From Petrolisthes cinctipes (Eukaryota; Arthropoda; Malacostraca; Decapoda; Porcellanidae): 64,000 bases of DNA. Shown piece by piece: positions 48,096-62,876 of the stretch. Each line of letters begins with the position of its first letter. Position 1 is the stretch's first letter. The stretch covers positions 4,876,001-4,940,000 of the forward strand of contig JAWQEG010000259.1 in NCBI GenBank assembly GCA_033782935.1, read 5' to 3'. Under the pieces are notes generated by a model that was given only the letters and a program-made list of their open reading frames with translations, was not told the DNA's origin and made no database searches. A program made the translations under genes and the position numbers.

Positions 48096-50079
48096 GTGTT
48101 AGAGTATTTTCAAAATACAGGCCAAAAACATACTGAAAATCGATCTCTTAGGTGCCCAAAAGTCGATATGTGCATGCATCTTCTGTACCCGTTTATATCT
48201 CAAATTCTGGCCCTAAAGACCCGAAAATTCGATATTTTGGGGTCCCAGAAGCGATCTGTACATGCCTACTCTGTGTTAAAGTATTTTCAAAATTCAGGCC
48301 CAAAACATGCTGAAAATCGATATTTTTGGTGCCCAAAGTCAATATGTGCATGTATCTTCTGTACCCGTTTATATCTCAAATTCAGGCTCAAAACACCCGA
48401 AAATTCAATATTTTGGGGTCCCAGAAGCAATCTGTACAGTGCTAGAATATTTTCAAAATATAGGTTAAAAACATGCTAAAAATCGATCTTTTAGGTGCCA
48501 AAAAGTCGATATCTCAAATTCAGTCCCAAAACACCCGAAAATTCGATATTTAGGGGTCCCAGAAGCGATCTGTACATGTATACTCCGTGTTAGAGTATTT
48601 TCAAAATACATGCTCAAAACATACTGAAAATCGATCTTTTAGGTTCACAAAAGTCGATATGTGCATGCATCTTCAGTACCCGTTTATATCTCAAATTCAG
48701 GCTCAAAACACCCGAAAATTCAATATTTTGGGGTCCCAGAAGCAATCTGTACATGCCTACTCAGTGTTAGAGTATTTTCAAAATACAGGCCCAAAACATG
48801 CTGAAAATCGATATTTTAGATGCCCAAAGTCAATATGTGCATGTATCTTCTGTACCCGTTTATATCTCAAATTCAGGCTCAAAATACCCGAAAATTCAAT
48901 ATTTTGGGGTCCCAGAAGCAATCTGTACATGCCTACACAGTGCTAGAATATTTTCAAAATATAGGCTAAAAACATGCTAAAAATCGACATTTTAGGTGCC
49001 AAAAAATCGATATCTCAAATTCAGTCCCAAAACACCCGAAAATTCGATATTTAGAGGTCCCAGAAGGTATCTGTACATGCCTACTCGGTGTTAGAGTATT
49101 TTCAAAATACAGGCCAAAAACATACTGAAAATCGATCTCTTAGGTGCCCAAAAGTCGATATGTGCATGCATCTTCTGTACCCGTTTATATCTCAAATTCT
49201 GGCCCTAAACACCCGAAAATTCGATATTTTGGGGTCCCAGAAGCGATCTGTACATGCCTACTCTGTGTTAAAGTATTTTCAAAATTCAGGCCCAAAACAT
49301 GCTGAAAATCGATATTTTTGGTGCCCAAAGTCAATATGTGCATGTATCTTCTGTACCCGTTTATATCTCAAATTCAGGCTCAAAACACCCGAAAATTCAA
49401 TATTTTGGGGTCCCAGAAGCAATCTGTACAGTGCTAGAATATTTTCAAAATATAGGTTAAAAACATGCTAAAAATCGATCTTTTAGGTGCCAAAAAGTCG
49501 ATATCTCAAATTCAGTCCCAAAACACCCGAAAATTCGATATTTAGGGGTCCCAGAAGCGATCTGTACATGTATACTCCGTGTTAGAGTATTTTCAAAATA
49601 CATGCTCAAAACATACTGAAAATCGATCTTTTAGGTTCACAAAAGTCGATATGTGCATGCATCTTCAGTACCCGTTTATATCTCAAATTCAGGCTCAAAA
49701 CACCCGAAAATTCAATATTTTGGGGTCCCAGAAGCAATCTGTACATGCCTACTCAGTGTTAGAGTATTTTCAAAATACAGGCCCAAAACATGCTGAAAAT
49801 CGATATTTTAGATGCCCAAAGTCAATATGTGCATGTATCTTCTGTACCCGTTTATATCTCAAATTCAGGCTCAAAACACCCGAAAATTCAATATTTTGGG
49901 GTCCCAGAAGCAATCTGTACATGCCTACACAGTGCAAGAATATTTTCAAAATATAGGCTAAAAACATGCTAAAAATCGACATTTTAGGTGCCAAAAAATC
50001 GATATCTCAAATTCAGTCCCAAAACACCCGAAAATTCGATATTTAGAGGTCCCAGAAGGTATCTGTACATGCCTACTCC
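48096..50079 (+). repeat. Two tandem 992-bp hexamers
   Basis: Units 48096-49087 and 49088-50079, each a 491-bp trimer with the 10-bp deletion (CTGTACAGTGCTAG) followed by a 501-bp trimer. Markers in order: ACTCGGTGTTAG, ATCGATCTCTTAGG, ACTCTGTGTTAAAG, CTGTACAGTGCTAG, CATGTATACTCCG, TAGGTTCACAAAAG. The same 992-bp order recurs at 45789, 54047, 58536 and 60205, with small variations. TAGGTTCACAAAAG occurs about eight times between 46,300 and 61,800 and nowhere else. Confidence 0.83.
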
Positions 50080-52239
50080 GTGTTAGAGTATTTTCAAAAT
50101 ACAGGCCAAAAACATACTGAAAATCGATCTTTTAGGTGCCCAAAAGTCGATATGTGCATGCATCTTCTGTACCCGTTTATATCTCAAATTCTGGCCCGAA
50201 ACACCCGAAAATTCGATATTTTGGGGTCCCAGAAGCGATCTGTACATGCCTACTCCGTGTTAGAGTATTTTCAAAATTCAGGCCCAAAACATGCTGAAAA
50301 TCGATATTTTTGGTGCCGAAAGTCAATATGTGCATGTATCTTCTGTACCCGTTTATATCTCAAATTCAGGCTCAAAACACCCGAAAATTCAATATTTTGG
50401 GGTCCCAGAAGCGATCTGTACATGCCTACTCTGTGTTAAAGTATTTTCAAAATTCAGGCCAAAAACATGCTGAAAATCAATATTTTTGGTGCCCAAAGTC
50501 AATATGTGCATGTATCTTCTGTACCCGTTTATATCTCAAATTCAGGCTCAAAACACCCGAAAATTCAATATTTTGGGGTCCCAGAAGCAATCTGTACATG
50601 CCTACACAGTGCAAGAATATTTTCAAAATATAGGCTAAAAACATGCTAAAAATCGACATTTTAGGTGCCAAAAAATCGACATCTCAAATTCAGTCCCAAA
50701 ACACCCGAAAATTCGATATTTAGAGGTCCCAGAAGGTATCTGTACATGCCTACTCCGTGTTAGAGTATTTTCAAAATACAGGCCAAAAACATACTGAAAA
50801 TCGATCTTTTAGGTGCCCAAAAGTCGATATGTGCATGCATCTTCTGTACCCGTTTATATCTCAAATTCTGGCCCGAAACACCCGAAAATTCGATATTTTG
50901 GGGTCCCAGAAGCGATCTGTACATGCCTACTCCGTGTTAGAGTATTTTCAAAATTCAGGCCCAAAACATGCTGAAAATCGATATTTTTGGTGCCGAAAGT
51001 CAATATGTGCATGTATCTTCTGTACCCGTTTATATCTCAAATTCAGGCTCAAAACACCCGAAAATTCAATATTTTGGGGTCCCAGAAGCAATCTGTACAG
51101 TGCTAGAATATTTTCAAAATATAGGCTAAAAACATGCTAAAAATCGATCTTTTAGGTGCCAAAAAGTCGATATCTCAAATTCAGTCCCAAAACACCCGAA
51201 AATTCGATATTTAGGGGTCCCAGAAGCGATCTGTACATGTATACTCCGTGTTAGAGTATTTTCAAAATACATGCTCAAAACATACTGAAAATCGATCTTT
51301 TAGGTTCACAAAAGTCGATATGTGCATGCATCTTCAGTACCCGTTTATATCTCAAATTCAGGCTCAAAACACCCGAAAATTCAATATTTTGGGGTCCCAG
51401 AAGCAATCTGTACATGCCTACTCAGTGTTAGAGTATTTTCAAAATACAGGCCCAAAACATGCTGAAAATCGATATTTTAGATGCCCAAAGTCAATATGTG
51501 CATGTATCTTCTGTACCCGTTTATATCTCAAATTCAGGCTCAAAACACCCGAAAATTCAATATTTTGGGGTCCCATTAGCAATCTGTACATGCCTACACA
51601 GTGCTAGAATATTTTCAAAATATAGGCTAAAAACATGCTAAAAATCGACATTTTAGGTGCCAAAAAATCGATATCTCAAATTCAGTCCCAAAACACCCGA
51701 AAATTCGATATTTAGAGGTCCCAGAAGGTATCTGTACATGCCTACTCCGTGTTAGAGTATTTTCAAAATACAGGCCAAAAACATACTGAAAATCGATCTT
51801 TTAGGTGCCCAAAAGTCGATATGTGCATGCATCTTCTGTACCCGTTTATATCTCAAATTCTGGCCCTAAACACCCGAAAATTCGATATTTTGGGGTCCCA
51901 GAAGCGATATGTACATGCCTACTCCGTGTTAGAGTATTTTCAAAATTCAGGCCCAAAACATGCTGAAAATCGATATTTTTGGTGCCCAAAGTCAATATGT
52001 GCATGTATCTTCTGTACCCGTTTATATCTCAAATTCAGGCTCAAAACACCCGAAAATTCAATATTTTGGGGTCCCAGAAGCAATCTGTACAGGGTTAGAA
52101 TATTTTCAAAATATAGGTTAAAAACATGCTAAAAATCGATCTTTTAGGTGCCAAAAAGTCGATATCTCAAATTCAGTCCCAAAACACCCGAAAATTCGAT
52201 ATTTAGGGGTCCCAGAAACGATCTGTACATGCCTACTCC
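49579..52239 (+). repeat. 4,968-bp duplication, copy 2
   Basis: Partner of 44611-47271. It includes GGTGCCGAAAGTC twice, near 50313 and 50990, because 50080-50756 and 50757-51247 are near copies 677 bp apart. In this copy the central trimer belongs to the B2 flavour with GCCCGAAACACC, unlike copy 1, so the pair is a mosaic and not a simple duplicate. Confidence 0.77.
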
Positions 52240-55200
52240 GTGTTAGAGTATTTTCAAAATACATGCCCAAAACATGCTGAAAATCGATATTTTAGATGCC
52301 CAAAGTCAATATGTGCATGTATCTTCTGTACCCGTTTATATCTCAAATTCAGGCTCAAAACACCCGAAAATTCAATATTTTGGGGACTCAGAAGCAATCT
52401 GGACATGCCTACACAGTGCTAGAATATTTTCAAAAAATAGGCTAAAAACATGCTAAAAATCGACATTTTAGGTGCCAAAAAATCGATATCTCAAATTCAG
52501 TCCCAAAACTCCCGAAAATTCGATATTTAGAGGTCCCAGAAGGTATCTGTACATGCCTACTCCGTGTTAGAGTATTTTCAAAATACAGGCCAAAAACATA
52601 CTGAAAATCGATCTTTTAGGTGCCCAAAAGTCGATATGTGCATGCATCTTCTGTACCCGTTTATATCTCAAATTCTGGCCCTAAACACCCGAAAATTCGA
52701 TATTTTGGGGTCCCAGAAGCGATCTGTACATGCCTACTCCGTGTTAGAGTATTTTCAAAATTCAGGCCCAAAACATGCTGAAAATCGATATTTTTGGTGA
52801 CCAAAGTCAATATGTGCATGTATCTTCTGTACCCGTTTATATCTCAAATTCAGGCTCAAAACACCCGAAAATTCAATATTTTGGGGTCCCAGAAGCAATC
52901 TGTACAGTGCTAGAATATTTTCAAAATATAGGCTAAAAACATGCTAAAAATCGATCTTTTAGGTGCCAAAAAGTCGATATCTCAAATTCAGTCCCAAAAC
53001 ACCCGAAAATTCGATATTTAGGGGTCCCAGAAGCGATCTGTACATGCCTACTCCGTGTTAGAGTATTTTCAAAATACATGCTCAAAACATACTGAAAATC
53101 GATCTTTTAGGTGCACAAAAGTCGATATGTGGATGCATCTTCAGTACCCGTTTATATCTCAAATTCAGGCTCAAAACACCCGAAAATTCAATATTTTGGG
53201 GTCCCAGAAGCAATCTGTACATGCCTACTCAGTGTTAGAGTATTTTCAAAATACAGGCCCAAAACATGCTGAAAATCGATATTTTAGATGCCCAAAGTCA
53301 ATATGTGCATGTATCTTCTGTACCCGTTTATATCTCAAATTCAGACTCAAAACACCCGAAAATTCAATATTTTGGGGTCCCAGAAGCAATCTGTACAGTG
53401 CTAGAATATTTTCAAAATATATGCTAAAAACATGCTAAAAATCGATCTTTTAGGTGCCAAAAAGTGGATATCTCAAATTCAGTCCCAAAACACCCGAAAA
53501 TTCGATATTTAGGGGTCCCAGAAGCAATCTGTACATGCCTACTCCGTGTTAGAGTATTTTCAAAATACATGCTCAAAACATACTGAAAATCGATCTTTTA
53601 GGTGCACAAAAGTCGATATGTGCATGCATCTTCAGTACCCGTTTATATCTCAAATTCAGGCTCAAAACACCCTAAAATTCAATATTTTGGGGTCCTAGAA
53701 GCAATCTGTACATGTCTACTCAGTGTTAGAGTATTTTCAAAATACAGGCCCAAAACATGCTGAAAATCGATATTTTAGATGCCCAAAGTCAATATGTGCA
53801 TGTATCTTCTGTACCCGTTTATATCTCAAATTCAGGCTCAAAACACCCGAAAATTCAATATTTTGGGGTCCCAGAAGCAATCTGTACATGCCTACACAGT
53901 GCTAGAATATTTTCAAAATATAGGCTAAAAACATGCTAAAAATCGACATTTTAGGTGCCAAAAAATTGATATCTCAAATTCAGTCCCAAAACACCCGAAA
54001 ATTCGATATTTAGAGGTCCCAGAAGGTATCTGTACATGCCTACTCGGTGTTAGAGTATTTTCAAAATACAGGCCAAAAACATACTGAAAATCGATCTCTT
54101 AGGTGCCCAAAAGTCGATATGTGCATGCATCTTCTGTACCCGTTTATATCTCAAATTCTGGCCCTAAACACCCGAAAATTCGATATTTTGGGGTCCCAGA
54201 AGCGATCTGTACATGCCTACTCTGTGTTAAAGTATTTTCAAAATTCAGGCCCAAAACATGCTGAAAATCGATATTTTTGGTGCCCAAAGTCAATATGTGC
54301 ATGTATCTTCTGTACCCGTTTATATCTCAAATTCAGGCTCAAAACACCCGAAAATTCAATATTTTGGGGTCCCAGAAGCAATCTGTACAGTGCTAGAATA
54401 TTTTCAAAATATAGGCTAAAAACATGCTAAAAATCGATCTTTTAGGTGCCAAAAAGTCGATATCTCAAATTCAGTCCCAAAACACCCGAAAATTCGATAT
54501 TTAGGGGTCCCAGAAGCGATCTGTACATGTATACTCCGTGTTAGAGTATTTTCAAAATACATGCTCAAAACATACTGAAAATCGATCTTTTAGGTGCACA
54601 AAAGTCGATATGTGCATGCATCTTCAGTACCCGTTTATATCTCAAATTCAGGCTCAAAACACCCGAAAATTCGATATTTTGGGGTCCCAGAAGCGATCTG
54701 TACATGCCTACTCCGTGTTAGAGTATTTTCAAAATTCAGGCCCAAAACATGCTGAAAATCGATATTTTTGGTGCCCAAAGTCAATATGTGCATGTATCTT
54801 CTGTACCCGTTTATATCTCAAATTCAGGCTCAAAACACCCGAAAATTCAATATTTTGGGGTTCCAGAAGCAATCTGTACATGCCTACTCAGTGCTAGAAT
54901 ATTTTCAAAATATAGGTTAAAAACATGCTAAAAATCGATCTTTTAGGTGCCAAAAAGTCGATATCTCAAATTCAGTCCCAAAACACCCGAAAATTCGATA
55001 TTTAGGGGTCCCAGAAACGATCTGTACATGCCTACTCCGTGTTAGAGTATTTTCAAAATACATGCCCAAAACATGCTGAAAATCGATATTTTAGATGCCC
55101 AAAGTCAATATGTGCATGTATCTTCTGTACCCGTTTATATCTCAAATTCAGGCTCAAAACACCCGAAAATTCAATATTTTGGGGTCTCAGAAGCAATCTG

Positions 55201-55760
55201 GACATGCCTACACAGTGCTAGAATATTTTCAAAAAATAGGCTAAAAACATGCTAAAAATCGACATTTTAGGTGCCAAAAAATCGATATCTCAAATTCAGT
55301 CCCAAAACTCCCGAAAATTCGATATTTAGAGGTCCCAGAAGGTATCTGTACATGCCTACTCCGTGTTAGAGTATTTTCAAAATACAGGCCAAAAACATAC
55401 TGAATATCGATCTTTTAGGTGCCCAAAAGTCGATATGTGCATGCATCTTCTGTACCCGTTTATATCTCAAATTCTGGCCCTAAACACCCGAAAATTCGAT
55501 ATTTTGGGGTCCCAGAAGCGATCTGTACATGCCTACTCCGTGTTAGAGTATTTTCAAAATTCAGGCCCAAAACATGCTGAAAATCGATATTTTTGGTGCC
55601 CAAAGTCAATATGTGCATGTATCTTCTGTACCCGTTTATATCTCAAATTCAGGCTCAAAACACCCGAAAATTCGATATTTTGGGGTCCCAGAAGCAATCT
55701 GTACATGCCTACTCAGTGCTAGAATATTTTCAAAATATAGGCTAAAAACATGCTAAAAAT
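52240..55760 (+). repeat. 2,799-bp spaced duplication with a third copy at 63192
   Basis: Segments at 52240, 55039 and 63192 share CATGCCCAAAACATGCTG, CTGGACATGCCTACACAG, TTCAAAAAATAGGC and CAAAACTCCCGAAAATTC, each an A-C dimer (324 bp) followed by a class B2 trimer. The first copy reads GGGGACTCAGAAGC where the other two read GGGGTCTCAGAAGC. Offsets are 2,799 and 8,153 bp. Confidence 0.78.
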
Positions 55761-56855
55761 CGATCTTTTAGGTGCCAAAAAGTCGATATCTCAAATTCAG
55801 TCCCAAAACACCCGAAAATTCGATATTTAGGGGTCCCAGAAGCGATCTGTACATGCCTACTCCGTGTTAGAGTATTTTCAAAATACATTCTCAAAACATA
55901 CTGAAAATCGATCTTTTAGGTGCCCAAAAGTCGATATGTGCATGCATCTTCAGTACCCGTTTATATCTCAAATTCTGGCCCTAAACACCCGAAAATTCAA
56001 TATTTTGGGGTCCCAGAAGCAATCTGTACATGCCTACTCAGTGTTAGAGTATTTTCAAAATTCAGGCCCAAAACATGCTGAAAATCGATATTTTTGGTGC
56101 CCAAAGTCAATATGTGCATGTATCTTCTGTACCCGTTTATATCTCAAATTCAGGCTCAAAACACCCGAAAATTCAATATTTTGGGGTCCCAGAAGCAATC
56201 TGTACATGCCTACTCAGTGCTGGAATATTTTCAAAATATAGGCTAAAAACATGCTAAAAATCGATCTTTTAGGTGCCAAAAAGTCGATATCTCAAATTCA
56301 GTCCCAAAACACCCGAAAATTCGATATTTAGGGGTCCCAGAAGCAATCTGTACATGCCTACTCCGTGTTAGAGTATTTTCAAAATACATGCTCAAAACAT
56401 ACTGAAAATCGATCTTTTAGGTGCACAAAAGTCGATATGTGCATGCATCTTCAGTACCCGTTTATATCTCAAATTCAGGCTCAAAACACCCTAAAATTCA
56501 ATATTTTGGGGTCCTAGAAGCAATCTGTACATGTCTACTCAGTGTTAGAGTTTTTTCAAAATACAGGCCCAAAACATGCTGAAAATCGATATTTTAGATG
56601 CCCAAAGTCAATATGTGCATGTATCTTCTGTACCCGTTTATATCTCAAATTCAGGCTCAAAACACCCGAAAATTCAATATTTTGGGGTCCCAGAAGCAAT
56701 CTGTACAGTGCTAGAATATTTTCAAAATATAGGCTAAAAACATGCTAAAAATCGATCTTTTAGGTGCCAAAAAGTCGATATCTCAAATTCAGTCCCAAAA
56801 CACCCGAAAATTCGATATTTAGGGGTCCCAGAAGCGATCTGTACATGTATACTCC

Positions 56856-59800
56856 GTGTTAGAGTATTTTCAAAATACATGCTCAAAACATACTGAAAAT
56901 CGATCTTTTAGGTTCACAAAAGTCGATATGTGCATGCATCTTCAGTACCCGTTTATATCTCAAATTCAGGCTCAAAACACCCGAAAATTCAATATTTTGG
57001 GGTCCCAGAAGCAATCTGTACATGCCTACTCAGTGTTAGAGTATTTTCAAAATACAGGCCCAAAACATGCTGAAAATCGATATTTTAGATGCCCAAAGTC
57101 AATATGTGCATGTATCTTCTGTACCCGTTTATATCTCAAATTCAGGCTCAAAACACCCGAAAATTCATTATTTTGGGGTCCCAGAAGCAATCTGTACATG
57201 CCTACACAGTGCAAGAATATTTTCAAAATATAGGCTAAAAACATGCTAAAAATCGACATTTTAGGTGCCAAAAAATCGATATCTCAAATTCAGTCCCAAA
57301 ACACCCGAAAATTCGATATTTAGAGGTCCCAGAAGGTATCTGTACATGCCTACTCCGTGTTAGAGTATTTTCAAAATACAGGCCAAAAACATACTGAAAA
57401 TCGATCTTTTAGGTGCCCAAAAGTCGATATGTGCATGCATCTTCTGTACCCGTTTATATCTCAAATTCTGGCCCTAAACACCCGAAAATTCGATATTTTG
57501 GGGTCCCAGAAGCGATCTGTACATGCCTACTCCGTGTTAGAGTATTTTCAAAATTCAGGCCCAAAACATGCAGAAAATCGATATTTTTGGTGCCCAAAGT
57601 CAATATGTGCATGTATCTTCTGTACCCGTTTATATCTCAAATTCAGGCTCAAAACACCCGAAAATTCAATATTTTGGGGTCCCAGAAGCGATCTGTACAT
57701 GCCTACTCTGTGTTAAAGTATTTTCAAAATTCAGGCCCAAAACATGCTGAAAATCAATATTTTTGGTGCCCAAAGTCAATATGTGCATGTATCTTCTGTA
57801 CCCGTTTATATCTCAAATTCAGGCTCAAAACACCCGAAAATTCAATATTTTGGGGTCCCAGAAGCAATCTGTACATGCCTACACAGTGCTAGAATATTTT
57901 CAAAATATAGGCTAAAAACATGCTAAAAATCGACATTTTAGGTGCCAAAAAATCGATATCTCAAATTCAGTCCCAAAACACCCGAAAATTCGATATTTAG
58001 AGGTCCCAGAAGGTATCTGTACATGCCTACTCGGTGTTAGAGTATTTTCAAAATACAGGCCAAAAAACATACTGAAAATCGATCTCTTAGGTGCCCAAAA
58101 GTCGATATGTGCATGCATCTTCTGTACCCGTTTATATCTCAAATTCTGGCCCTAAACACCCGAAAATTCGATATTTTGGGGTCCCAGAAGCGATCTGTAC
58201 ATGCCTACTCTGTGTTAAAGTATTTTCAAAATTCAGGCCCAAAACATGCTGAAAATCGATATTTTTGGTGCCCAAAGTCAATATGTGCATGTATCTTCTG
58301 TACCCGTTTATATCTCAAATTCAGGCTCAAAACACCCGAAAATTCAATATTTTGGGGTCCCAGAAGCAATCTGTACATGCCTACACAGTGCTAGAATATT
58401 TTCAAAATATAGGCTAAAAACATGCTAAAAATCGACATTTTAGGTGCCAAAAAATCGATATCTCAAATTCAGTCCCAAAACACCCGAAAATTCGATATTT
58501 AGAGGTCCCAGAAGGTATCTGTACATGCCTACTCGGTGTTAGAGTATTTTCAAAATACAGGCCAAAAACATACTGAAAATCGATCTCTTAGGTGCCCAAA
58601 AGTCGACATGTGCATGCATCTTCTGTACCCGTTTATATCTCAAATTCTGGCCCTAAACACCCGAAAATTCGATATTTTGGGGTCCCAGAAGCGATCTGTA
58701 CATGCCTACTCTGTGTTAAAGTATTTTCAAAATTCAGGCCCAAAACATGCTGAAAATCGATATTTTTGGTGCCCAAAGTCAATATGTGCATGTATCTTCT
58801 GTACCCGTTTATATCTCAAATTCAGGCTCAAAACACCCGAAAATTCAATATTTTGGGGTCCCAGAAGCAATCTGTACAGTGCTAGAATATTTTCAAAATA
58901 TAGGCTAAAAACATGCTAAAAATCGATCTTTTAGGTGCCAAAAAGTCGATATCTCAAATTCAGTCCCAAAACACCCGAAAATTCGATATTTAGGGGTCCC
59001 AGAAGCGATCTGTACATGTATACTCCGTGTTAGAGTATTTTCAAAATACATGCTCAAAACATACTGAAAATCGATCTTTTAGGTTCACAAAAGTCGATAT
59101 GTGCATGCATCTTCAGTACCCGTTTATATCTCAAATTCAGGCTCAAAACACCCGAAAATTCAATATTTTGGGGTCCCAGAAGCAATCTGTACATGCCTAC
59201 TCAGTGTTAGAGTATTTTCAAAATACAGGCCCAAAACATGCTGAAAATCGATATTTTAGATGCCCAAAGTCAATATGTGCATGTATCTTCTGTACCCGTT
59301 TATATCTCAAATTCAGGCTCAAAACACCCGAAAATTCATTATTTTGGGGTCCCAGAAGCAATCTGTACATGCCTACACAGTGCAAGAATATTTTCAAAAT
59401 ATAGGCTAAAAACATGCTAAAAATCGACATTTTAGGTGCCAAAAAATCGATATCTCAAATTCAGTCCCAAAACACCCGAAAATTCGATATTTAGAGGTCC
59501 CAGAAGGTATCTGTACATGCCTACTCAGTGTTAGAGTATTTTCAAAATACAGGCCAAAAACATACTGAAAATCGATCTTTTAGGTGCCCAAAAGTCGATA
59601 TGTGCATGCATCTTCTGTACCCGTTTATATCTCAAATTCTGGCCCGAAACACCCGAAAATTCGATATTTTGGGGTCCCAGAAGCGATCTGTACATGCCTA
59701 CTCCGTGTTAGAGTATTTTCAAAATTCAGGCCCAAAACATGCTGAAAATCGATATTTTTGGTGCCCAAAGTCAATATGTGCATGTATCTTCTGTACCCGT

Positions 59801-62800
59801 TTATATCTCAAATTCAGGCTCAAAACACCCGAAAATTCAATATTTTGGGGTCCCAGAAGCGATCTGTACATGCCTACTCTGTGTTAAAGTATTTTCAAAA
59901 TTCAGGCCCAAAACATGCTGAAAATCAATATTTTTGGTGCCCAAAGTCAATATGTGCATGTATCTTCTGTACCCGTTTATATCTCAAATTCAGGCTCAAA
60001 ACACCCGAAAATTCAATATTTTGGGGTCCCAGAAGCAATCTGTACATGCCTACACAGTGCTAGAATATTTTCAAAATATAGGCTAAAAACATGCTAAAAA
60101 TCGACATTTTAGGTGCCAAAAAATCGATATCTCAAATTCAGTCCCAAAACACCCGAAAATTCGATATTTAGAGGTCCCAGAAGGTATCTGTACATGCCTA
60201 CTCGGTGTTAGAGTATTTTCAAAATACAGGCCAAAAACATACTGAAAATCGATCTCTTAGGTGCCCAAAAGTCGATATGTGCATGCATCTTCTGTACCCG
60301 TTTATATCTCAAATTCTGGCCCTAAACACCCGAAAATTCGATATTTTGGGGTCCCAGAAGCGATCTGTACATGCCTACTCTGTGTTAAAGTATTTTCAAA
60401 ATTCAGGCCCAAAACATGCTGAAAATCGATATTTTTGGTGCCCAAAGTCAATATGTGCATGTATCTTCTGTACCCGTTTATATCTCAAATTCAGGCTCAA
60501 AACACCCGAAAATTCAATATTTTGGGGTCACAGAAGCAATCTGTACAGTGCTAGAATATTTTCAAAATATAGGCTAAAAACATGCTAAAAATCGATCTTT
60601 TAGGTGCCAAAAAGTCGATATCTCAAATTCAGTCCCAAAACACCCGAAAATTCGATATTTAGGGGTCCCAGAAGCGATCTGTACATGTATACTCCGTTTT
60701 AGAGTATTTTCAAAATACATGCTCAAAACATACTGAAAATCGATCTTTTAGGTTCACAAAAGTCGATATGTGCATGCATCTTCAGTACCCGTTTATATCT
60801 CAAATTCAGGCTCAAAACACCCGAAAATTCAATATTTTGGGGTCCCAGAAGCAATCTGTACATGCCTACTCAGTGTTAGAGTATTTTCAAAATACAGGCC
60901 CAAAACATGCTGAAAATCGATATTTTAGATGCCCAAAGTCAATATGTGCATGTATCTTCTGTACCCGTTTATATCTCAAATTCAGGCTCAAAACACCCGA
61001 AAATTCAATATTTTGGGGTCCCAGAAGCAATCTGTACATGCCTACACAGTGCTAGAATATTTTCAAAATATAGGCTAAAAACATGCTAAAAATCGACATT
61101 TTAGGTGCCAAAAAATCGATATCTCAAATTCAGTCCCAAAACACCCGAAAATTCGATATTTAGAGGTCCCAGAAGGTATCTGTACATGCCTACTCCGTGT
61201 TAGAGTATTTTCAAAATACAGGCCAAAAACATACTGAAAATCGATCTTTTAGGTGCCCAAAAGTCGATATGTGCATGCATCTTCTGTACCTGTTTATATC
61301 TCAAATTATGGCCCTAAACACCCGAAAATTCGATATTTTGGGGTCCCAGAAGCGATATGTACATGCCTACTCAGTGTTATAGTATTTTCAAAATTCAGGC
61401 CCAAAACATGCTGAAAATCGATATTTTTGGTGCCCAAAGTCAATATGTGCATGTATCTTCTGTACCCGTTTATATCTCAAATTCAGGCTCAAAACACCCG
61501 AAAATTCAATATTTTGGGGTTCCAGAAGCAATCTGTACATGCCTACTCAGTGCTAGAATATTTTCAAAATATATGTTAAAAACATGCTAAAAATCGATCT
61601 TTTAGGTGCCAAAAAGTCGATATCTCAAATTCAGTCCCAAAACACCCGAAAATTCGATATTTAGGGGTCCCAGAAGCGATCTGTACATGTATACTCCGTG
61701 TTAGAGTATTTTCAAAATACATGCTCAAAACATACTGAAAATCGATCTTTTAGGTTCACAAAAGTCGATATGTGCATGCATCTTCAGTACCCGTTTATAT
61801 CTCAAATTCAGGCTCAAAAACACCCGAAAATTCAATATTTTGGGGTCCCAGAAGCAATCTGTACATGCCTACTCAGTGTTAGAGTATTTTCAAAATACAG
61901 GCCCAAAACATGCTGAAAATCGATATTTTAGATGCCCAAAGTCAATATGTGCATGTATCTTCTGTACCCGTTTATATCTCAAATTCAGGCTCAAAACACC
62001 CGAAAATTCATTATTTTGGGGTCCCAGAAGCAATCTGTACATGCCTACACAGTGCAAGAATATTTTCAAAATATAGGCTAAAAACATGCTAAAAATCGAC
62101 ATTTTAGGTGCCAAAAAATCGATATCTCAAATTCAGTCCCAAAACACCCGAAAATTCGATATTTAGAGGTCCCAGAAGGTATCTGTACATGCCTACTCCG
62201 TGTTAGAGTATTTTCAAAATACAGGCCAAAAACATACTGAAAATCGATCTTTTAGGTGCCCAAAAGTCGATATGTGCATGCATCTTCTGTACCCGTTTAT
62301 ATCTCAAATTCTGGCCCGAAACACCCGAAAATTCGATATTTTGGGGTCCCAGAAGCGATCTGTACATGCCTACTCCGTGTTAGAGTATTTTCAAAATTCA
62401 GGCCCAAAACATGCTGAAAATCGATATTTTTGGTGCCCAAAGTCAATATGTGCATGTATCTTCTGTACCCGTTTATATCTCAAATTCAGGCTCAAAACAC
62501 CCGAAAATTCAATATTTTGGGGTCCCAGAAGCGATCTCTACATGCCTACTCTGTGTTAAAGTATTTTCAAAATTCAGGCCCAAAACATGCTGAAAATCAA
62601 TATTTTTGGTGCCCAAAGTCAATATGTGCATGTATCTTCTGTACCCGTTTATATCTCAAATTCAGGCTCAAAACACCCGAAAATTCAATATTTTGGGGTC
62701 CCAGAAGCAATCTGTACATGCCTACACAGTGCTAGAATATTTTCAAAATATAGGCTAAAAACATGCTAAAAATCGACATTTTAGGTGCCAAAAAATCGAT

Positions 62801-62876
62801 ATCTCAAATTCAGTCCCAAAACACCCGAAAATTCGATATTTAGAGGTCCCAGAAGGTATCTGTACATGCCTACTCG
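56856..62876 (+). repeat. Three copies of a 2.2-2.7 kb block
   Basis: Block starts 56856, 59027 and 61698 (offsets 2,171 and 2,671). All three share GAAAATTCATTATTTTGGGG (near 57160, 59331 and 62003) and CAGTGCAAGAATATTTTC, and the following 677-bp unit with ACTCTGTGTTAAAG and CTGAAAATCAATATTTTTGG. The second spacing is one 501-bp trimer longer (61197-61697 is the additional trimer). One-base insertions at 61819 (CTCAAAAACACCC) and near 58067 (CCAAAAAACATAC) are private to single copies. Confidence 0.83.
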
